Positions 1 through 9,044 are shown, counted from the first letter of the stretch. The stretch is DNA of 64,000 nucleotides from Microbacterium paulum (GCF_015707995.1 NZ_JAAGRY010000002.1:1-64000), one strand, 5' to 3'. Notes: a model not told the origin generated them from the sequence alone. Numbers and translations: made by a program.

Positions 1-1
1 C

Positions 2-754
2 GCGCAGCGCAACACGCGGGCGGCGTCGGCGGGAGTCCGCGCACGACGGGCGAACCTGTCGGCCGACCGCGTCGCGCTGAGCGCGCAGAGCAGCCGCGGC
101 GCCGACCCGGCCCAGCTGCCGCTCGCCCGGCTGATGGCCACCGACGACGCGATCACCGCGCGCTGGATGCAGTACGAGACGGATGCGGCACGCCAGCTCG
201 CCTTCCCCGCCCTCGGCGATGCACGCGTACCGACCACGGCCGCCTTCCTCGCCGAGCTGAAGACGACCCGTGCCCTCCGACCGGCCGCCCCCGACGTGCG
301 GATCACGCCCGCCCAGTTCACCGCCTACCGCGACGGCGTGGCCCGCCTCGGCCGCGCGTTCGACGCCGCCGAAGCCGAGGCCTGGCGCCTCGCGCGCAAG
401 GACCGCTCGGCGCCCGCCGGCCCCGGCCCGGATGCCGCAGCACCCGCGGCGTGGGTCGTCTCGGCTCAGGAGATCGCACAGAACCTCACGCAGAGCGTGC
501 TGGCGCGGGGTGCCGAGGCGCTCGCCCGCGCCACCGCCCCGCGCACGCAGCCCGCGCCGCCCGAGCACCCGGCAAAGTCCGAGCAACCCGCACGGCAGCG
601 GCCGGATGCCACGACGCGCCCGACCCCGCCGAACGCCTCCCCGGGGGGCGACCAGACCACCGGCACGCCTCGCGCCGACCAGGCATCCGATGCCCCACCG
701 GCTCCGCCGGTCTGGCCGATTCCGTCGCGGAGTGCCCGCCCGCCGCGCCCGTGA
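2..754 (+). CDS. Hypothetical protein, 5' end outside the window
   Basis: The reading frame is open from base 2, so the true start lies upstream; an in-frame ATG at 134 would give 206 residues but is probably internal. The product has no domain I can name. Its central part (about residues 40-140 of the visible frame) aligns by eye with the next gene: both have the pattern (D)A(I/V)TARW(M/L)xYExD followed by LTAAFL-like and RP(G/A) blocks. The two genes are therefore tandem paralogues. The last 70 residues are a Pro/Ala/Thr-rich low-complexity tail. The stop at 752-754 lies 19 bases before the next start, consistent with an operon. Function unknown. Confidence 0.6.
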   Translation, partial: AQRNTRAASAGVRARRANLSADRVALSAQSSRGADPAQLPLARLMATDDAITARWMQYETDAARQLAFPALGDARVPTTAAFLAELKTTRALRPAAPDVRITPAQFTAYRDGVARLGRAFDAAEAEAWRLARKDRSAPAGPGPDAAAPAAWVVSAQEIAQNLTQSVLARGAEALARATAPRTQPAPPEHPAKSEQPARQRPDATTRPTPPNASPGGDQTTGTPRADQASDAPPAPPVWPIPSRSARPPRP

Positions 755-773
755 GGGCGCACGCACGTAAGGT

Positions 774-1590
774 GTGACGGTGGACTTCTGGCAGTTTCTG
801 GCCGGCTATTGGTGGCTCGCGTTCCCGGTCCTCGGCGTGCTCGGCGGCCTCGGCCAGCGGTGGGAGCGCGGCGCGCGCTCGCGGCACAGGCGGCGTCTCG
901 AGATCCTGCAGGCCAAGGCGGCGCTGAAGGCCGCCGAGCCGCCCAAGCAGGTCGCGCACGCGACCGAGCCGAAGCCCCTCACGAAGGCGTCGCCCACCCA
1001 GCCGCAGCTCGAGAAGCTCTTCGCCGAGCACGACGCGGTCACCGCGCGCTGGCTGGAGTACGAGCTGGACGTCGCGAAGCTCATCGCCTACCCGACGATC
1101 AGTGACGGGCGACAGCCGCTCACCGCCGCGTTCCTCCGCGCCAAGAAGACCGCCGACCGCCTGCGGCCGGGCTCACCCAAGGCCCACCTGACCGACGGGG
1201 AGCTCGCCGCCTACGCGAGCGCGGTCACCGACTACGAGGTCGCCTTCGACGTCGCCGAGCGCGAAGCGCGGGCGGCTCAAGGACTCGGACTTCTCCGAGA
1301 CCGAGCGCAAGCGCCTGCAGACGGCGCAGCAGCTGCTGTCGGTCGCCGTCGACGGCGGCGCCACCGCGGCGGAGCGCCAGATCGCCTACAAGCGCGTGCG
1401 CGAAGAGCTGGAGGGGCTCATCGTCGTCTCCGACGAGGCGATCACCGTGCTCGAGGAGAAGGTCGCGCTACCCCTCGCCGCGCGGGCCCCGCAGATGCCC
1501 GCGCCGCCGCCGGCGGCCTCGCAGCCACCCGCGAACCCACAGCCCCGGCAGACCCCGCCCGCCGCGGCGTCCTCCGACGACGCGGTCTGA
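774..1590 (+). pseudogene. Membrane-anchored hypothetical protein with a frameshift
   Basis: The gene starts at GTG 774. An N-terminal hydrophobic segment (about residues 6-25, with a WWLAFPVLG core) is followed by a basic stretch, a charged linker, and a region paralogous to the preceding gene. Around 1269-1273 the reading frame breaks: from 1261 on, the coding-like sequence (KDSDFSETERKRLQ, then EELEGLIVVSDEAI) lies in another frame and ends at 1590. Removing one G from the run at about 1270 restores a continuous protein of about 271 residues. It is therefore either a recent frameshift mutation or a one-base sequence error. The original frame happens to stay open to 2675, but that part is shadow of genes on the other strand. 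Function unknown. Confidence 0.6.
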
Positions 1591-1595
1591 TCCCG

Positions 1596-1895
1596 TCAGG
1601 CGCCTTTGGCGGCGGTGGTGTGGTGGCGGATGACCTCGGCGACCACGAAGTTGAACCACTTCTCGGCGAACTCGGGGTCGAGGTCGGCCTCGGCGGCGAG
1701 GCGGCGCAGGCGCGCGATCTGCTGCTCTTCGCGGGCGGGGTCGGAGGGAGGCATCCCGTGCTCGGCCTTCAGCACGCCGACCTGCTGCGTCGCCTTGAAG
1801 CGTTCGGCCAGCATGTGGATGAGCGCCGCGTCGATGTTGTCGATGCTCCCGCGCAGACGCACGAGAGTCGCGGACGGGTCGGGCTGCTCGCTCAT
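1596..1895 (-). CDS. Chorismate mutase (AroQ type)
   Basis: This is a 99-residue all-helical AroQ-class chorismate mutase, which turns chorismate into prephenate for phenylalanine and tyrosine synthesis. The N-terminal helix has the family pattern LxRLRxSIDNIDAALIHMLAERF with the catalytic Arg, followed by VGxLKA and an Arg-rich segment ending in AEVIRHHTTAAK. The ATG at 1895 is preceded by a GAGGG Shine-Dalgarno. The frame stays open upstream to 2138 only because a truncated permease gene happens to join it in frame, so a fused product could also be made. It converges with the preceding gene, with only 5 bases between the stops. Confidence 0.85.
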   Translation of the reverse strand: MSEQPDPSATLVRLRGSIDNIDAALIHMLAERFKATQQVGVLKAEHGMPPSDPAREEQQIARLRRLAAEADLDPEFAEKWFNFVVAEVIRHHTTAAKGA

Positions 1896-2138
1896 GCCCT
1901 CGACTTTATCGCGAAGCGGGGGCGAGACCGGCCGAAGACCGGGCTCGCCCCCGCGGAGCGCCGCGAAGACGAGCACGATCACCCAGAACGGCGGCGTGCT
2001 CAGCACCGAGTCGAGGCCCTCGTAGACAGCGGCGAGGATCGTCGCGATCGCGTCGAAGAGGCCCCCCGGGGCGTCGCCGAGGAAGTCGACGACCGTCTCG
2101 GCCCACTCGCCGAGGGGAATGCGGAATCCGTCCATCAT
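1896..2138 (-). pseudogene. Truncated glycine-betaine ABC permease (ProW-like)
   Basis: The ATG at 2138 overlaps the stop of the upstream ATPase remnant by 4 bases (ATGA), the usual proV-proW coupling. The first 60 residues (MDGFRIPLGEWAETVVDF, then GGLFDAI, then TPPFWVI) match the start of ProW-type osmoprotectant permeases as I know them. After residue 60 or so the permease stops and runs through about 20 unrelated residues straight into the chorismate mutase gene. Roughly 200 residues, including all the transport core and its EAA loop, are missing. It is a relic and cannot form a transporter on its own. Confidence 0.7.
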
Positions 2139-2968
2139 CGTGCTCCTTCCGTCGCGGGCTCGCCCGGGGTGGGGGCGCCTCCGGCGGCGGCGTCGACGAG
2201 CGGGGTGAACTCGGCGACCATGTCGATCGGGCTCTGGATGATCGCCATTTCGCGGGTCGTCGCCGGCACATTGCCGAGCGCGGCGAGCAGGGTGACGCGC
2301 GGGATGACGCCGTGCAGGCGTCGGTTCTCGTCGACGACCGCGAGGGGCACGGTCGCCTCGACGGCGGTCTCGACGATGTCGGTGAGCAGGTCGTCGGGTC
2401 CGACCGTCGGGAGTGCCCGCGGCGAGGCATCCACCACGCGGCGGAGGTCCGTCTCGCCCGCCTTCACGGCGCGGATGACGGCGCGATCGGTGACGACGCC
2501 CACGAGGCGCCGGTTCTCGACGGCGAACAGCGCCCCGGTCTGCTGCGCGCGCATGGTGCGCAGGGCGCCGCGCACGCCCGCGCTCAGCGGCATGGTGGCG
2601 TGCGGGGGCTCCATGACGGATGCCGCGGTGAGCACGCGTGCGCGGTCGACGTCTTGCACGAACTGGGCGACGTAGTCGTTGGCGGGATCGGCGAGGATCT
2701 CCTCGGGCGTGCCGTTCTGCACAATGCGGCCGTCGCGCATGACGGCGATGCGGTCGCCGAGGAACATCGCCTCGTTGAGGTCGTGCGTGATGAACACGAT
2801 CGTGCGGCCGAGCTTGCGCTGGAGTTCGACGAGCTGCTCCTGCATCTCGCGGCGGATGAGCGGGTCGAGCGCCGAGAACGCCTCGTCCATCAGCAGGTTC
2901 CGCGCCTCGAGAAGCGGCGCGGTCTCGCCAGTCACCTCGCGAGGGGTGGTCTCAGGAGCAAGAGTCAC
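2135..2968 (-). pseudogene. Glycine-betaine ABC ATPase (ProV-like) with internal deletion
   Basis: The GTG at 2968 has a GAGGTG motif just upstream. The N-terminus reads as a normal ProV start up to LLEARNL, then jumps directly to LMDEAFSALDPLIRREM, the Walker B/D-loop segment. The Walker A loop, Q-loop and LSGGQ signature (about 140 residues) are gone, while the H-loop (ITHDLNEA) and the two C-terminal CBS-like domains (about residues 110-250) are intact. Without Walker A it cannot bind ATP. The reading frame has been kept across the deletion, so a 277-residue CBS-rich protein may still be made. Together with the cut permease it marks a collapsed proVW operon. Confidence 0.75.
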
Positions 2969-3170
2969 AGAACACCTCGGCAGCCCGGTGCGCAGGCTGC
3001 ATCGGTCACGCCCGGGTGCCGGCCACGGGCGCTCTGCAGGGCCGGCGTCGGGCCACCTCCCCAACGTTTCAGGCATCGACATGGGCCTGCAAATTGGACA
3101 CTCGGCGCCTCAGTCGCTACGCGCGGGCGCGTGGCGATCGATCGGGGCTTGCGTCGCGCAAGGTTCTGTG

Positions 3171-3188
3171 GTTACTTAGTCAAGTAAC
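3171..3188. promoter_or_regulatory. Likely operator of the GntR/YtrA-type regulator
   Basis: GTTACTTAGTCAAGTAAC is an inverted repeat with two perfect 7-base arms around AGTC. It is strikingly AT-rich for this sequence and lies 28 bases before the GntR start codon, overlapping the expected promoter. YtrA-subfamily regulators usually repress their own ABC operon from such a palindrome, so autoregulation is the likely role. The rest of the gap between 2969 and 3216 shows nothing else I can name. Confidence 0.6.
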
Positions 3189-3216
3189 TAACCCATCAAC
3201 CAGGAACGGCGGCGGA

Positions 3217-3600
3217 GTGATCGAAGAAGGAAAGGCGCTGTTCCTGCAGATCGCCGAGAACGTCGAAGACTCCATCCTCGACGGCAGCCTCGCCGACGAC
3301 GCGCGGGCGCCCTCGACGAACGAACTCGCCGCCTTTTACCGCATCAACCCCGCCACCGCCGCGAAAGGAGTGAACGTGCTCGTCGAAAGAGGCATCCTCG
3401 TCAAACGCCGCGGCATCGGCATGTTCGTCGCTCCCGGCGCCCGCGCGCAGCTGATCGCAGAGCGTCGCGGGGCCTTCGCCGACCGCTACATCGACCCGCT
3501 CCTGGCCGAGGCCTCCGCTCTCGGCCTCGACGCCGACGACCTGGCCCAGCTTCTGCGGGAGCGGGCCGCCGCACACCGTACCGAAGGGAACCGCCCATGA
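3217..3600 (+). CDS. GntR-family regulator, YtrA-like
   Basis: The 127-residue protein has an N-terminal winged HTH (residues 5-75, with PSTNELAAFYRINPATAAKGVNVLVERGIL) and only a short helical tail, the size of the YtrA subfamily. The start chosen is GTG 3217, just after a purine-rich GGCGGA and 28 bases downstream of a palindromic operator; longer readings upstream run through that operator. Its last codons overlap the ATPase start (ATGA at 3597), so it leads a three-gene operon. By family precedent it represses this ABC transporter until a cell-envelope stress or antibiotic signal arrives; the signal is not visible here. Confidence 0.85.
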   Translation: MIEEGKALFLQIAENVEDSILDGSLADDARAPSTNELAAFYRINPATAAKGVNVLVERGILVKRRGIGMFVAPGARAQLIAERRGAFADRYIDPLLAEASALGLDADDLAQLLRERAAAHRTEGNRP

Positions 3601-4493
3601 CCGTCATCGAGGTGCAGCACCTCACCAAGCGCTACAAGGAGACCCTCGCCCTCGACGACGTGTCTCTCGCCTTCGAGGAGAACACGATCTACGGCCTTCT
3701 CGGCCGCAACGGCGCCGGCAAGACGACACTCATGTCGATCCTCACCGCGCAGAACTTCGCCACGTCGGGCACGGCGCGCGTGTTCGGCGCGGACCCGTAT
3801 GAGAACGCCGGCGTGCTCCAGCGCATCTGCTTCGTGCGGGAGAGCCAGAAGTACCCCGAGGACGCCCTCCCGACGCACGCGTTCCGCATGGCGAGCCTGT
3901 TCTTCCCGAACTGGGATCAGGGCTTCGCCGACGAACTCGTCGCGGCGTTCGAGCTGCCGCTGAAGACCCGCGTCAAGAAGCTCTCCCGCGGGCAGCTCTC
4001 GGCGGTGGGCGTCATCATCGGGCTCGCCTCGCGGGCCGAGATCACGTTCTTCGACGAGCCGTACCTCGGGCTTGACGCCGTCGCGCGCCAGCTCTTCTAC
4101 GACCGGCTGATCGAGGACTACGCGGAGCACCCGCGCACCGTCATCCTCTCCAGTCACCTGATCGACGAGGTGTCGAACCTCATCGAGCGGGTCGTCGTCA
4201 TCGACGGCGGTCGCATCCTCCTCGACGAGGAGACCGACGCGGTGCGCTCGCGCGCCGCCACGATCGTCGGCGACGCGGCGGCCGTCGAGGCGTTCGCCGC
4301 CGGCCGCGAGGTCATCCACCGCGAGAGCCTCGGACACGTCACGAGCGTCACGGTGCTCGGCGAGCTCACCGCCGCGGATCGGGCCGCCCTCCAGGCATCC
4401 GGGCTCGACCTCGCGCCCGTGTCACTGCAACAGCTGATCGTCCGCCTCACCCAGCATGCCGCGCGGGGCGCGGCGGAAGGAGCACTCCGATGA
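3597..4493 (+). CDS. ABC transporter ATP-binding protein
   Basis: The 298-residue ATPase has Walker A GRNGAGKTT (residues 36-44), a signature LSRGQ near residue 130, Walker B ITFFDEP, and the H-loop ILSSH. The C-terminal 80 residues form a family-specific tail. It overlaps the regulator before it and the permease after it by 4 bases each, so the three are translationally coupled. Such YtrA-controlled ATPases energize small exporters implicated in resistance to wall-active peptides or in export of an unknown substrate. No substrate can be read from the sequence. Confidence 0.85.
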   Translation: MTVIEVQHLTKRYKETLALDDVSLAFEENTIYGLLGRNGAGKTTLMSILTAQNFATSGTARVFGADPYENAGVLQRICFVRESQKYPEDALPTHAFRMASLFFPNWDQGFADELVAAFELPLKTRVKKLSRGQLSAVGVIIGLASRAEITFFDEPYLGLDAVARQLFYDRLIEDYAEHPRTVILSSHLIDEVSNLIERVVVIDGGRILLDEETDAVRSRAATIVGDAAAVEAFAAGREVIHRESLGHVTSVTVLGELTAADRAALQASGLDLAPVSLQQLIVRLTQHAARGAAEGALR

Positions 4494-5185
4494 GCCGCAC
4501 CCTGAACGTCGTGCGCATGCAGCTGGCGAACCGCGAGACCTACCTGTGGGTGCCGCTGCTGATCCTCGGCAGCTCGTTCGTGATCTCGCTGATCATCTGG
4601 GCGACCCTGGCCGCCGGCGGTGTCACGACAAACATGTACGGCGGGGGCGCGCAGGCGCCGCTGTGGTACTTCGTCGCTGTCGGGGTGCAGGCGCTGACCC
4701 TGACCTTCCCGTTCTCTCAGGCGCTGAGCGTCACCCGCCGCGAGTTCTTCGTCGGCACCATGCTGACGGCGGCGCTGACGTCGGGTGTTCTCGCGCTGAT
4801 CTTCGTCATCGGGGGTCTGATCGAACTCGCCACCGGCGGCTGGGGCATGGGCGGCTACTTCTTCGCGCTCGATTGGCTGTGGGCCGGCGGCGCGTTCATG
4901 GCGGGCGTGTTCTTCTTCACGCTGACGATGATGGTGTTCACCCTCGGCTTCTGGGCGGCGACGATCTACAAGCGGTGGGGTTCGTTCCGGCTCACGCTCG
5001 CCCTCGTTGCGATCGCGCTCGTGCTGCTCGGCGTGATCTGGACGATCACCGTGACGCGCTCGTGGGGTCCGGTGATGGGTGCCATCGTGCAGGCAGGGGT
5101 GTGGGGGCTGACCGGAGCCCTCGCCATCCTCGTGGTGGTCTTCGCCAGCACGGCGGGCCTGGTGCTGCGGCGCACGACCGTCTGA
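4490..5185 (+). CDS. ABC transporter permease, six-helix type
   Basis: The 231-residue protein is almost entirely hydrophobic, with about six membrane segments (for example residues 20-42, 60-80, 90-115, 125-150, 165-190, 200-222). It starts ATGAGC inside the end of the ATPase gene, and no other permease is near, so it is the membrane partner of that ATPase, probably as a dimer. A YLWVPLLILGSSF block follows the first amphipathic stretch. Substrate unknown. Confidence 0.8.
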   Translation: MSRTLNVVRMQLANRETYLWVPLLILGSSFVISLIIWATLAAGGVTTNMYGGGAQAPLWYFVAVGVQALTLTFPFSQALSVTRREFFVGTMLTAALTSGVLALIFVIGGLIELATGGWGMGGYFFALDWLWAGGAFMAGVFFFTLTMMVFTLGFWAATIYKRWGSFRLTLALVAIALVLLGVIWTITVTRSWGPVMGAIVQAGVWGLTGALAILVVVFASTAGLVLRRTTV

Positions 5186-5260
5186 GACGCCCGGGCGCGG
5201 CCGACTCGAGCGGTCCGTGGTGCTCCAGCGCCGCGGGCCGCCTCCCCTAGAGTGTGAGCC

Positions 5261-6409
5261 ATGAGCGAACCGCGTGACTCGACGTCTCCCGAGGCCTCCG
5301 CCGAACCGGCGCCCGACGCGACGACCGTCGCGCTCGAGAACGCCACACCGGGGCGCACGATTTGGGCGAACCTCAACCACCCGTTCGTGATCGGCTTCTT
5401 CTTGACCTTCGGCGGGCTGGTCGCGTTCGCGCTCGGCATGGCGATCACGAGCCTCGTCACCATCTGGATCTACATCGCGTTCGCGATGTTCGCCGCCCTC
5501 GGCCTCGACCCGCTCGTGCGGCGCCTGCAAGCGCGCGGCATGCAGCGGGCGTGGGCGATCACGATCGTCTACTTCGTGTTCGCCCTCGTGCTCATCGCCG
5601 TCGTCTGGCTGATCGTGCCGACGGTGATCTCGCAGATCGCCCAGTTCATCCGCGATGTGCCCGGGATGATCACCGCCTTCCAGCACTCCGACCTCTTTGC
5701 GTGGCTCGTCGTGCAGTTCGGCGACCAGATGCCCGACCTTCTGGCCGAGCTGCAGAAGTTCCTCACCAACCCGAACAACGTCGCCGCGATCGGCGGCGGG
5801 GTGCTCTCGATCGGCTTGAGCATCGGCACGACCATCTCGGGCATCATCATCATCATCGTGCTGAGCCTGTACTTCCTCGCGTCGCTGCCCGAGATCAAGC
5901 AGGCGTTCTACCGGCTGTGGCCCGCGCGTCTGCGGGCGACGACCACCGAGATCACCGAGCAGATCACGGCATCGGTCGGCGGATACCTGGGCGGCATGGT
6001 GATCCTGGCGTTCTTCAACGCGCTCGTCGCGTTCCTGCTGTATCTGTTCCTGGGCCTGCCGTTCCCCGCTCTGATGGCGGTTGTGGCGTTCTCGGTCACC
6101 CTCATCCCGCTCGTCGGTAGCGTGCTGTTCTGGGCGGTCGGCACGGTCGTCGCCCTCATCGCCAGCCCGATCGGCGGCCTGACCTTCGCCATCGCGTACC
6201 TCGTCTACATGCAGATCGAGGCATACGTTCTGACTCCGAAGGTCATGAACAAGGCGATCTCGGTTCCCGGATCGCTCGTGGTCATCGGAGCGCTCGTCGG
6301 CGGCACGCTGATGGGGCTGCTCGGTGCGCTCGTCGCGATTCCCGTGACGGCGTCGATCCTGCTCATCATCAAGAAGGTCTACATCCCGAAGCAGGATGCC
6401 CAGGTCTGA
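5261..6409 (+). CDS. AI-2E family (PerM-like) membrane transporter
   Basis: The 382-residue protein has a polar N-terminal tail of about 45 residues, a pair of helices, an extracytoplasmic-looking amphipathic segment (about residues 120-170), and a run of C-terminal helices with the family blocks GGYLGGM and PLVGSVLFW, ending near KVYIPKQ. This is the AI-2E/PerM (UPF0118) architecture. Members have been linked to autoinducer export and to sodium/proton exchange, so the exact cargo is uncertain. It is monocistronic: its own start is at ATG 5261, and a palindromic terminator follows the stop. Confidence 0.85.
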   Translation: MSEPRDSTSPEASAEPAPDATTVALENATPGRTIWANLNHPFVIGFFLTFGGLVAFALGMAITSLVTIWIYIAFAMFAALGLDPLVRRLQARGMQRAWAITIVYFVFALVLIAVVWLIVPTVISQIAQFIRDVPGMITAFQHSDLFAWLVVQFGDQMPDLLAELQKFLTNPNNVAAIGGGVLSIGLSIGTTISGIIIIIVLSLYFLASLPEIKQAFYRLWPARLRATTTEITEQITASVGGYLGGMVILAFFNALVAFLLYLFLGLPFPALMAVVAFSVTLIPLVGSVLFWAVGTVVALIASPIGGLTFAIAYLVYMQIEAYVLTPKVMNKAISVPGSLVVIGALVGGTLMGLLGALVAIPVTASILLIIKKVYIPKQDAQV

Positions 6410-6444
6410 GCCCCACCCGGGCGCGGGGGCTCCCTCCCGCCCGT

Positions 6445-6500
6445 GAAACGCCATGCAGCGCGTCATACGGTCGCCCGTGTGACGCGCTGCATGCCGTTTC
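6445..6500. terminator. Long palindrome between convergent genes
   Basis: Two 21-base arms (6445-6465 and 6480-6500) pair with one mismatch around a 14-base loop. The arm contains CCATGCAGCGCG. It lies between the AI-2E gene and the lactonase gene, which converge, so it can act as a bidirectional terminator, although it has no U-tract. The same core occurs in the palindrome at 30232-30289. Confidence 0.6.
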
Positions 6501-6516
6501 GGCGAGCGGCGGGGGG

Positions 6517-7749
6517 CTACGGCGCGGCGACGAGGCAGGTCGGGCTCGGCACCTCGACGCGGCGGCGCACGCGACCGACGGCGCCGGTGCGCTCGTCGAG
6601 GCTGAGCGCCGCGACCTCGTTCGACAGCTGCCCGGCGACGAGCACGGTGTCGCGCTCGACGACGTGGTGACGCGGCCAGTCGACGCCCGAGTCGGCGAGC
6701 GCGACGGGCACGACGGCGGCCCCACCGTCACGCACCCGCAGGCTCGCGATCGTGTTGCTGCCGCGGATGCCGACCAGCGCATACTCGGCATCGCGTGTGA
6801 GCGCGATCTCGGCGGCGAAGTCGGAACCGGGCGACGCCTCGTCCGCGAGCGGCGAGGCCGAGATCACCCGCCAGCCTTCACCCGGGCGTGATCCGGGTTC
6901 GGGAGCGAGCACGAACACCTCGAGCGAGAGCTCGGTGACGACGTAGAGGTGTCCGCTCGGATGCCACACGGTGTGGCGGGGCCCGCAGCCGGGCGGCAGG
7001 GTGACCCGCTGCGTCTCGTGCAGGTCGCCGCCGCGCACCGTCCAGAACCGCACGAGGTCGAACCCGAGGTCGGTGGTGGCGATGACCCCACCGGGCAGAA
7101 AGCACGACTGGTGCGACCGAGACACGCGGGTCGGCTCCTCGGTCGCAATCTCGGTGGCGGCCTCGGATGCCTGGGCGCCTGCCGCGGCCTGCGCGTCGGC
7201 CCCGAACAGCGGAAGGTTTCCGATCGCCGCCGCGCCGACCATGCCCGCCAACGACGACAGGTCGGCCAGCGACGACAGGTCGGCCAGCGACGCAACGTCC
7301 GCCGCCCGCGCCTGCCGCGCCGCGTCGCTGTAGGGATCTTCGGCCCCGTCCGCGATTCGGGGTGCACCGAGCGCCCCGCGCGCGTCGAGTGCGAAGCGCA
7401 CGACGCGTCCGTCGCCGTAGCACGAGGCGATCACCGCGTCGCCGCTCGGGGCGACCGCGACGTGGCAGACGGAGTCACCGGCATCCACCGCACCCCCGAG
7501 CGGCGCGAAGGTCTCCTCACCCGTGCGGGTGAACGCCTGCACGGTGCCGGCGGCCTCTTGCGCGACGTACAGCACGTCGAGGGTCGGGTGCGCGGCGACC
7601 CACGAGGGCGAGTCGGTGCGGGCGGCGACGCCCGTGAAGGCGAGGTCGCCGCCGGCGAGCGCGCTGTCGGGCGCGCCCGCGTGCAGCACACCGATGCCCT
7701 CGGCCGACCCCCCGCCGTCGGCGGTGTAGCCGCCGACCCAGAAGCGCAT
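6517..7749 (-). CDS. Lactonase-family beta-propeller protein
   Basis: The 410-residue protein has the seven-bladed propeller pattern of the YbhE/6-phosphogluconolactonase-type lactonase family: MRFWVGGYT at the start, PSWVAAHP, CHVAVAP, then GCGPRHTVWHPSG(H)LYVVTEL and DWPRHHVV with the conserved His and Arg positions. Family members hydrolyse lactones, but many have untested substrates, so I do not assign 6-phosphogluconolactone firmly. ATG 7749 lies 8 bases after the purA stop, behind a GAGG motif, suggesting co-transcription with purA. A low-complexity insert near residue 155 contains a duplicated LADLSS unit. Confidence 0.75.
   Translation of the reverse strand: MRFWVGGYTADGGGSAEGIGVLHAGAPDSALAGGDLAFTGVAARTDSPSWVAAHPTLDVLYVAQEAAGTVQAFTRTGEETFAPLGGAVDAGDSVCHVAVAPSGDAVIASCYGDGRVVRFALDARGALGAPRIADGAEDPYSDAARQARAADVASLADLSSLADLSSLAGMVGAAAIGNLPLFGADAQAAAGAQASEAATEIATEEPTRVSRSHQSCFLPGGVIATTDLGFDLVRFWTVRGGDLHETQRVTLPPGCGPRHTVWHPSGHLYVVTELSLEVFVLAPEPGSRPGEGWRVISASPLADEASPGSDFAAEIALTRDAEYALVGIRGSNTIASLRVRDGGAAVVPVALADSGVDWPRHHVVERDTVLVAGQLSNEVAALSLDERTGAVGRVRRRVEVPSPTCLVAAP
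7252..7287. repeat. 18-base tandem repeat inside the lactonase gene
   Basis: Two perfect copies of CGACGACAGGTCGGCCAG lie head to tail, followed by a degenerate start of a third. On the minus strand they encode LADLSS twice, in a loop of the propeller. The multiple of three keeps the frame, so repeat number could vary without breaking the gene. Confidence 0.8.
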
Positions 7750-7757
7750 GCCGGGCC

Positions 7758-9044
7758 TCAGTCGACGAGGTCGTGGCGCACGATCACGGCGTCGCGGGCG
7801 GGGCCCACGCCGATGACCGAGATGCGGGTGCCGCTCATCGCCTCGAGCGCGAGCACGTAGTCCTGCGCCTCGACGGGCAGGTCTTCGAACGTGCGGGCGG
7901 TCGAGATGTCGGCCGTCCAGCCCGGGAAGTACTCGAGAATCGGGGTCGCGTGGTGGAAGTCGCTCTGGTTGACCGGCACCTCGTCGAAGCGCTCCCCGTC
8001 GACGTCGTAGGCGACGCACACCGGAATCTGCTCGAGCCCGGTCAGGATGTCGAGCTTGGTCAGCACGAGGTCGGTGATGCCGTTCACGCGCGTGGCGTAG
8101 CGGGTGACCGGCGCGTCGTACCAGCCGACGCGGCGCGGGCGCCCCGTGGTCGTGCCGAACTCGAAGCCGCGCTTGCGCAGCCACTCGCCCTGCTCGTCGA
8201 ACAGCTCGGTCGGGAAGGGGCCCGACCCGACGCGGGTCGTGTAGGCCTTCACGATGCCGACGATGCGGTCGAGCCGGTTCGGCCCCACACCCGAACCGGT
8301 CGAGGCGCCGCCCGCGGTCGCCGACGACGACGTGACGAACGGGTAGGTGCCGTGGTCGACATCGAGCATCGTGGCCTGGCCGCCCTCGAAGACGACCACG
8401 TCCCCGGCATCCAGCGCCTCGTTCAGCAGCAGTCCCGTGTCGCACACCATCGGGCGCAGCCGCTCGACGTACGACAGCAGGTCTTCCACGACCTCGTCGA
8501 CGCTGATCGCGCGGCGGTTGAACACCTTCACCAGCAGGTGGTTCTTCTGGTCGAGCGAGCCCTCGACCTTCTGGCGCAGGATGTTCTCGTCGAACAGGTC
8601 CTGCACGCGGATGCCGAGCCGGTTGATCTTGTCCGCATAGGTCGGGCCGATGCCGCGGCCCGTGGTGCCGATCATGCGCTTGCCGAGGAAGCGCTCGGTC
8701 ACCTTGTCGAGGGTGCGGTGGTACTGGGTGATGACGTGCGCGTTGGCGCTGACCTTCAGGCGCGACGTGTCGACACCGCGTGCCGCAAGCGCCTCGAGCT
8801 CGCCGAAGAGGACCTCGAGGTCGATGACGACGCCGTTGCCGATGACGGCGTTGACGCCGTCGGAGAGGATGCCGGAGGGCAGCAGGTGCAGGGCGTACTT
8901 CTCGTCGCCGATGACGACGGTGTGGCCGGCGTTGTTGCCGCCGTTGAACTTGACGACCCAGTCGGTGCGCTCCCCGAGGAGGTCGGTGGCCTTGCCCTTG
9001 CCCTCGTCTCCCCACTGGACGCCGACGATCACAATGCCTGGCAT
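7758..9044 (-). CDS. purA: Adenylosuccinate synthetase
   Basis: The 428-residue enzyme joins IMP and aspartate using GTP, the first committed step from IMP to AMP. The N-terminal loop [11 protein letters not shown] (residues 8-18) carries the catalytic Asp, and NNAGHTVV carries the catalytic His. Further family blocks are [24 protein letters not shown] and the C-terminal [13 protein letters not shown] 9044 has a GGGGGAGAAGG ribosome site. The length is normal. A second copy of codons 1-90 with a different leader lies 1.26 kb upstream, so the promoter now driving this gene may not be its ancestral one. Confidence 0.97.
   Translation of the reverse strand: MPGIVIVGVQWGDEGKGKATDLLGERTDWVVKFNGGNNAGHTVVIGDEKYALHLLPSGILSDGVNAVIGNGVVIDLEVLFGELEALAARGVDTSRLKVSANAHVITQYHRTLDKVTERFLGKRMIGTTGRGIGPTYADKINRLGIRVQDLFDENILRQKVEGSLDQKNHLLVKVFNRRAISVDEVVEDLLSYVERLRPMVCDTGLLLNEALDAGDVVVFEGGQATMLDVDHGTYPFVTSSSATAGGASTGSGVGPNRLDRIVGIVKAYTTRVGSGPFPTELFDEQGEWLRKRGFEFGTTTGRPRRVGWYDAPVTRYATRVNGITDLVLTKLDILTGLEQIPVCVAYDVDGERFDEVPVNQSDFHHATPILEYFPGWTADISTARTFEDLPVEAQDYVLALEAMSGTRISVIGVGPARDAVIVRHDLVD

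Noticed and set aside
1591-2675. Extension of the frameshifted hypothetical gene to 2675
   Set aside because: Beyond 1280 this frame has no coding character and covers chorismate mutase and the ABC remnants on the other strand.
4154-6466. A 770-codon minus-strand frame opposite the ABC and AI-2E genes
   Set aside because: Its composition is His/Asp/Arg-rich shadow; the plus-strand genes have clear motifs.
7252-7287. Possible CRISPR-like repeat
   Set aside because: Only two 18-base units directly adjacent, no spacers, and inside a coding frame. No CRISPR array or cas gene is present in the window.
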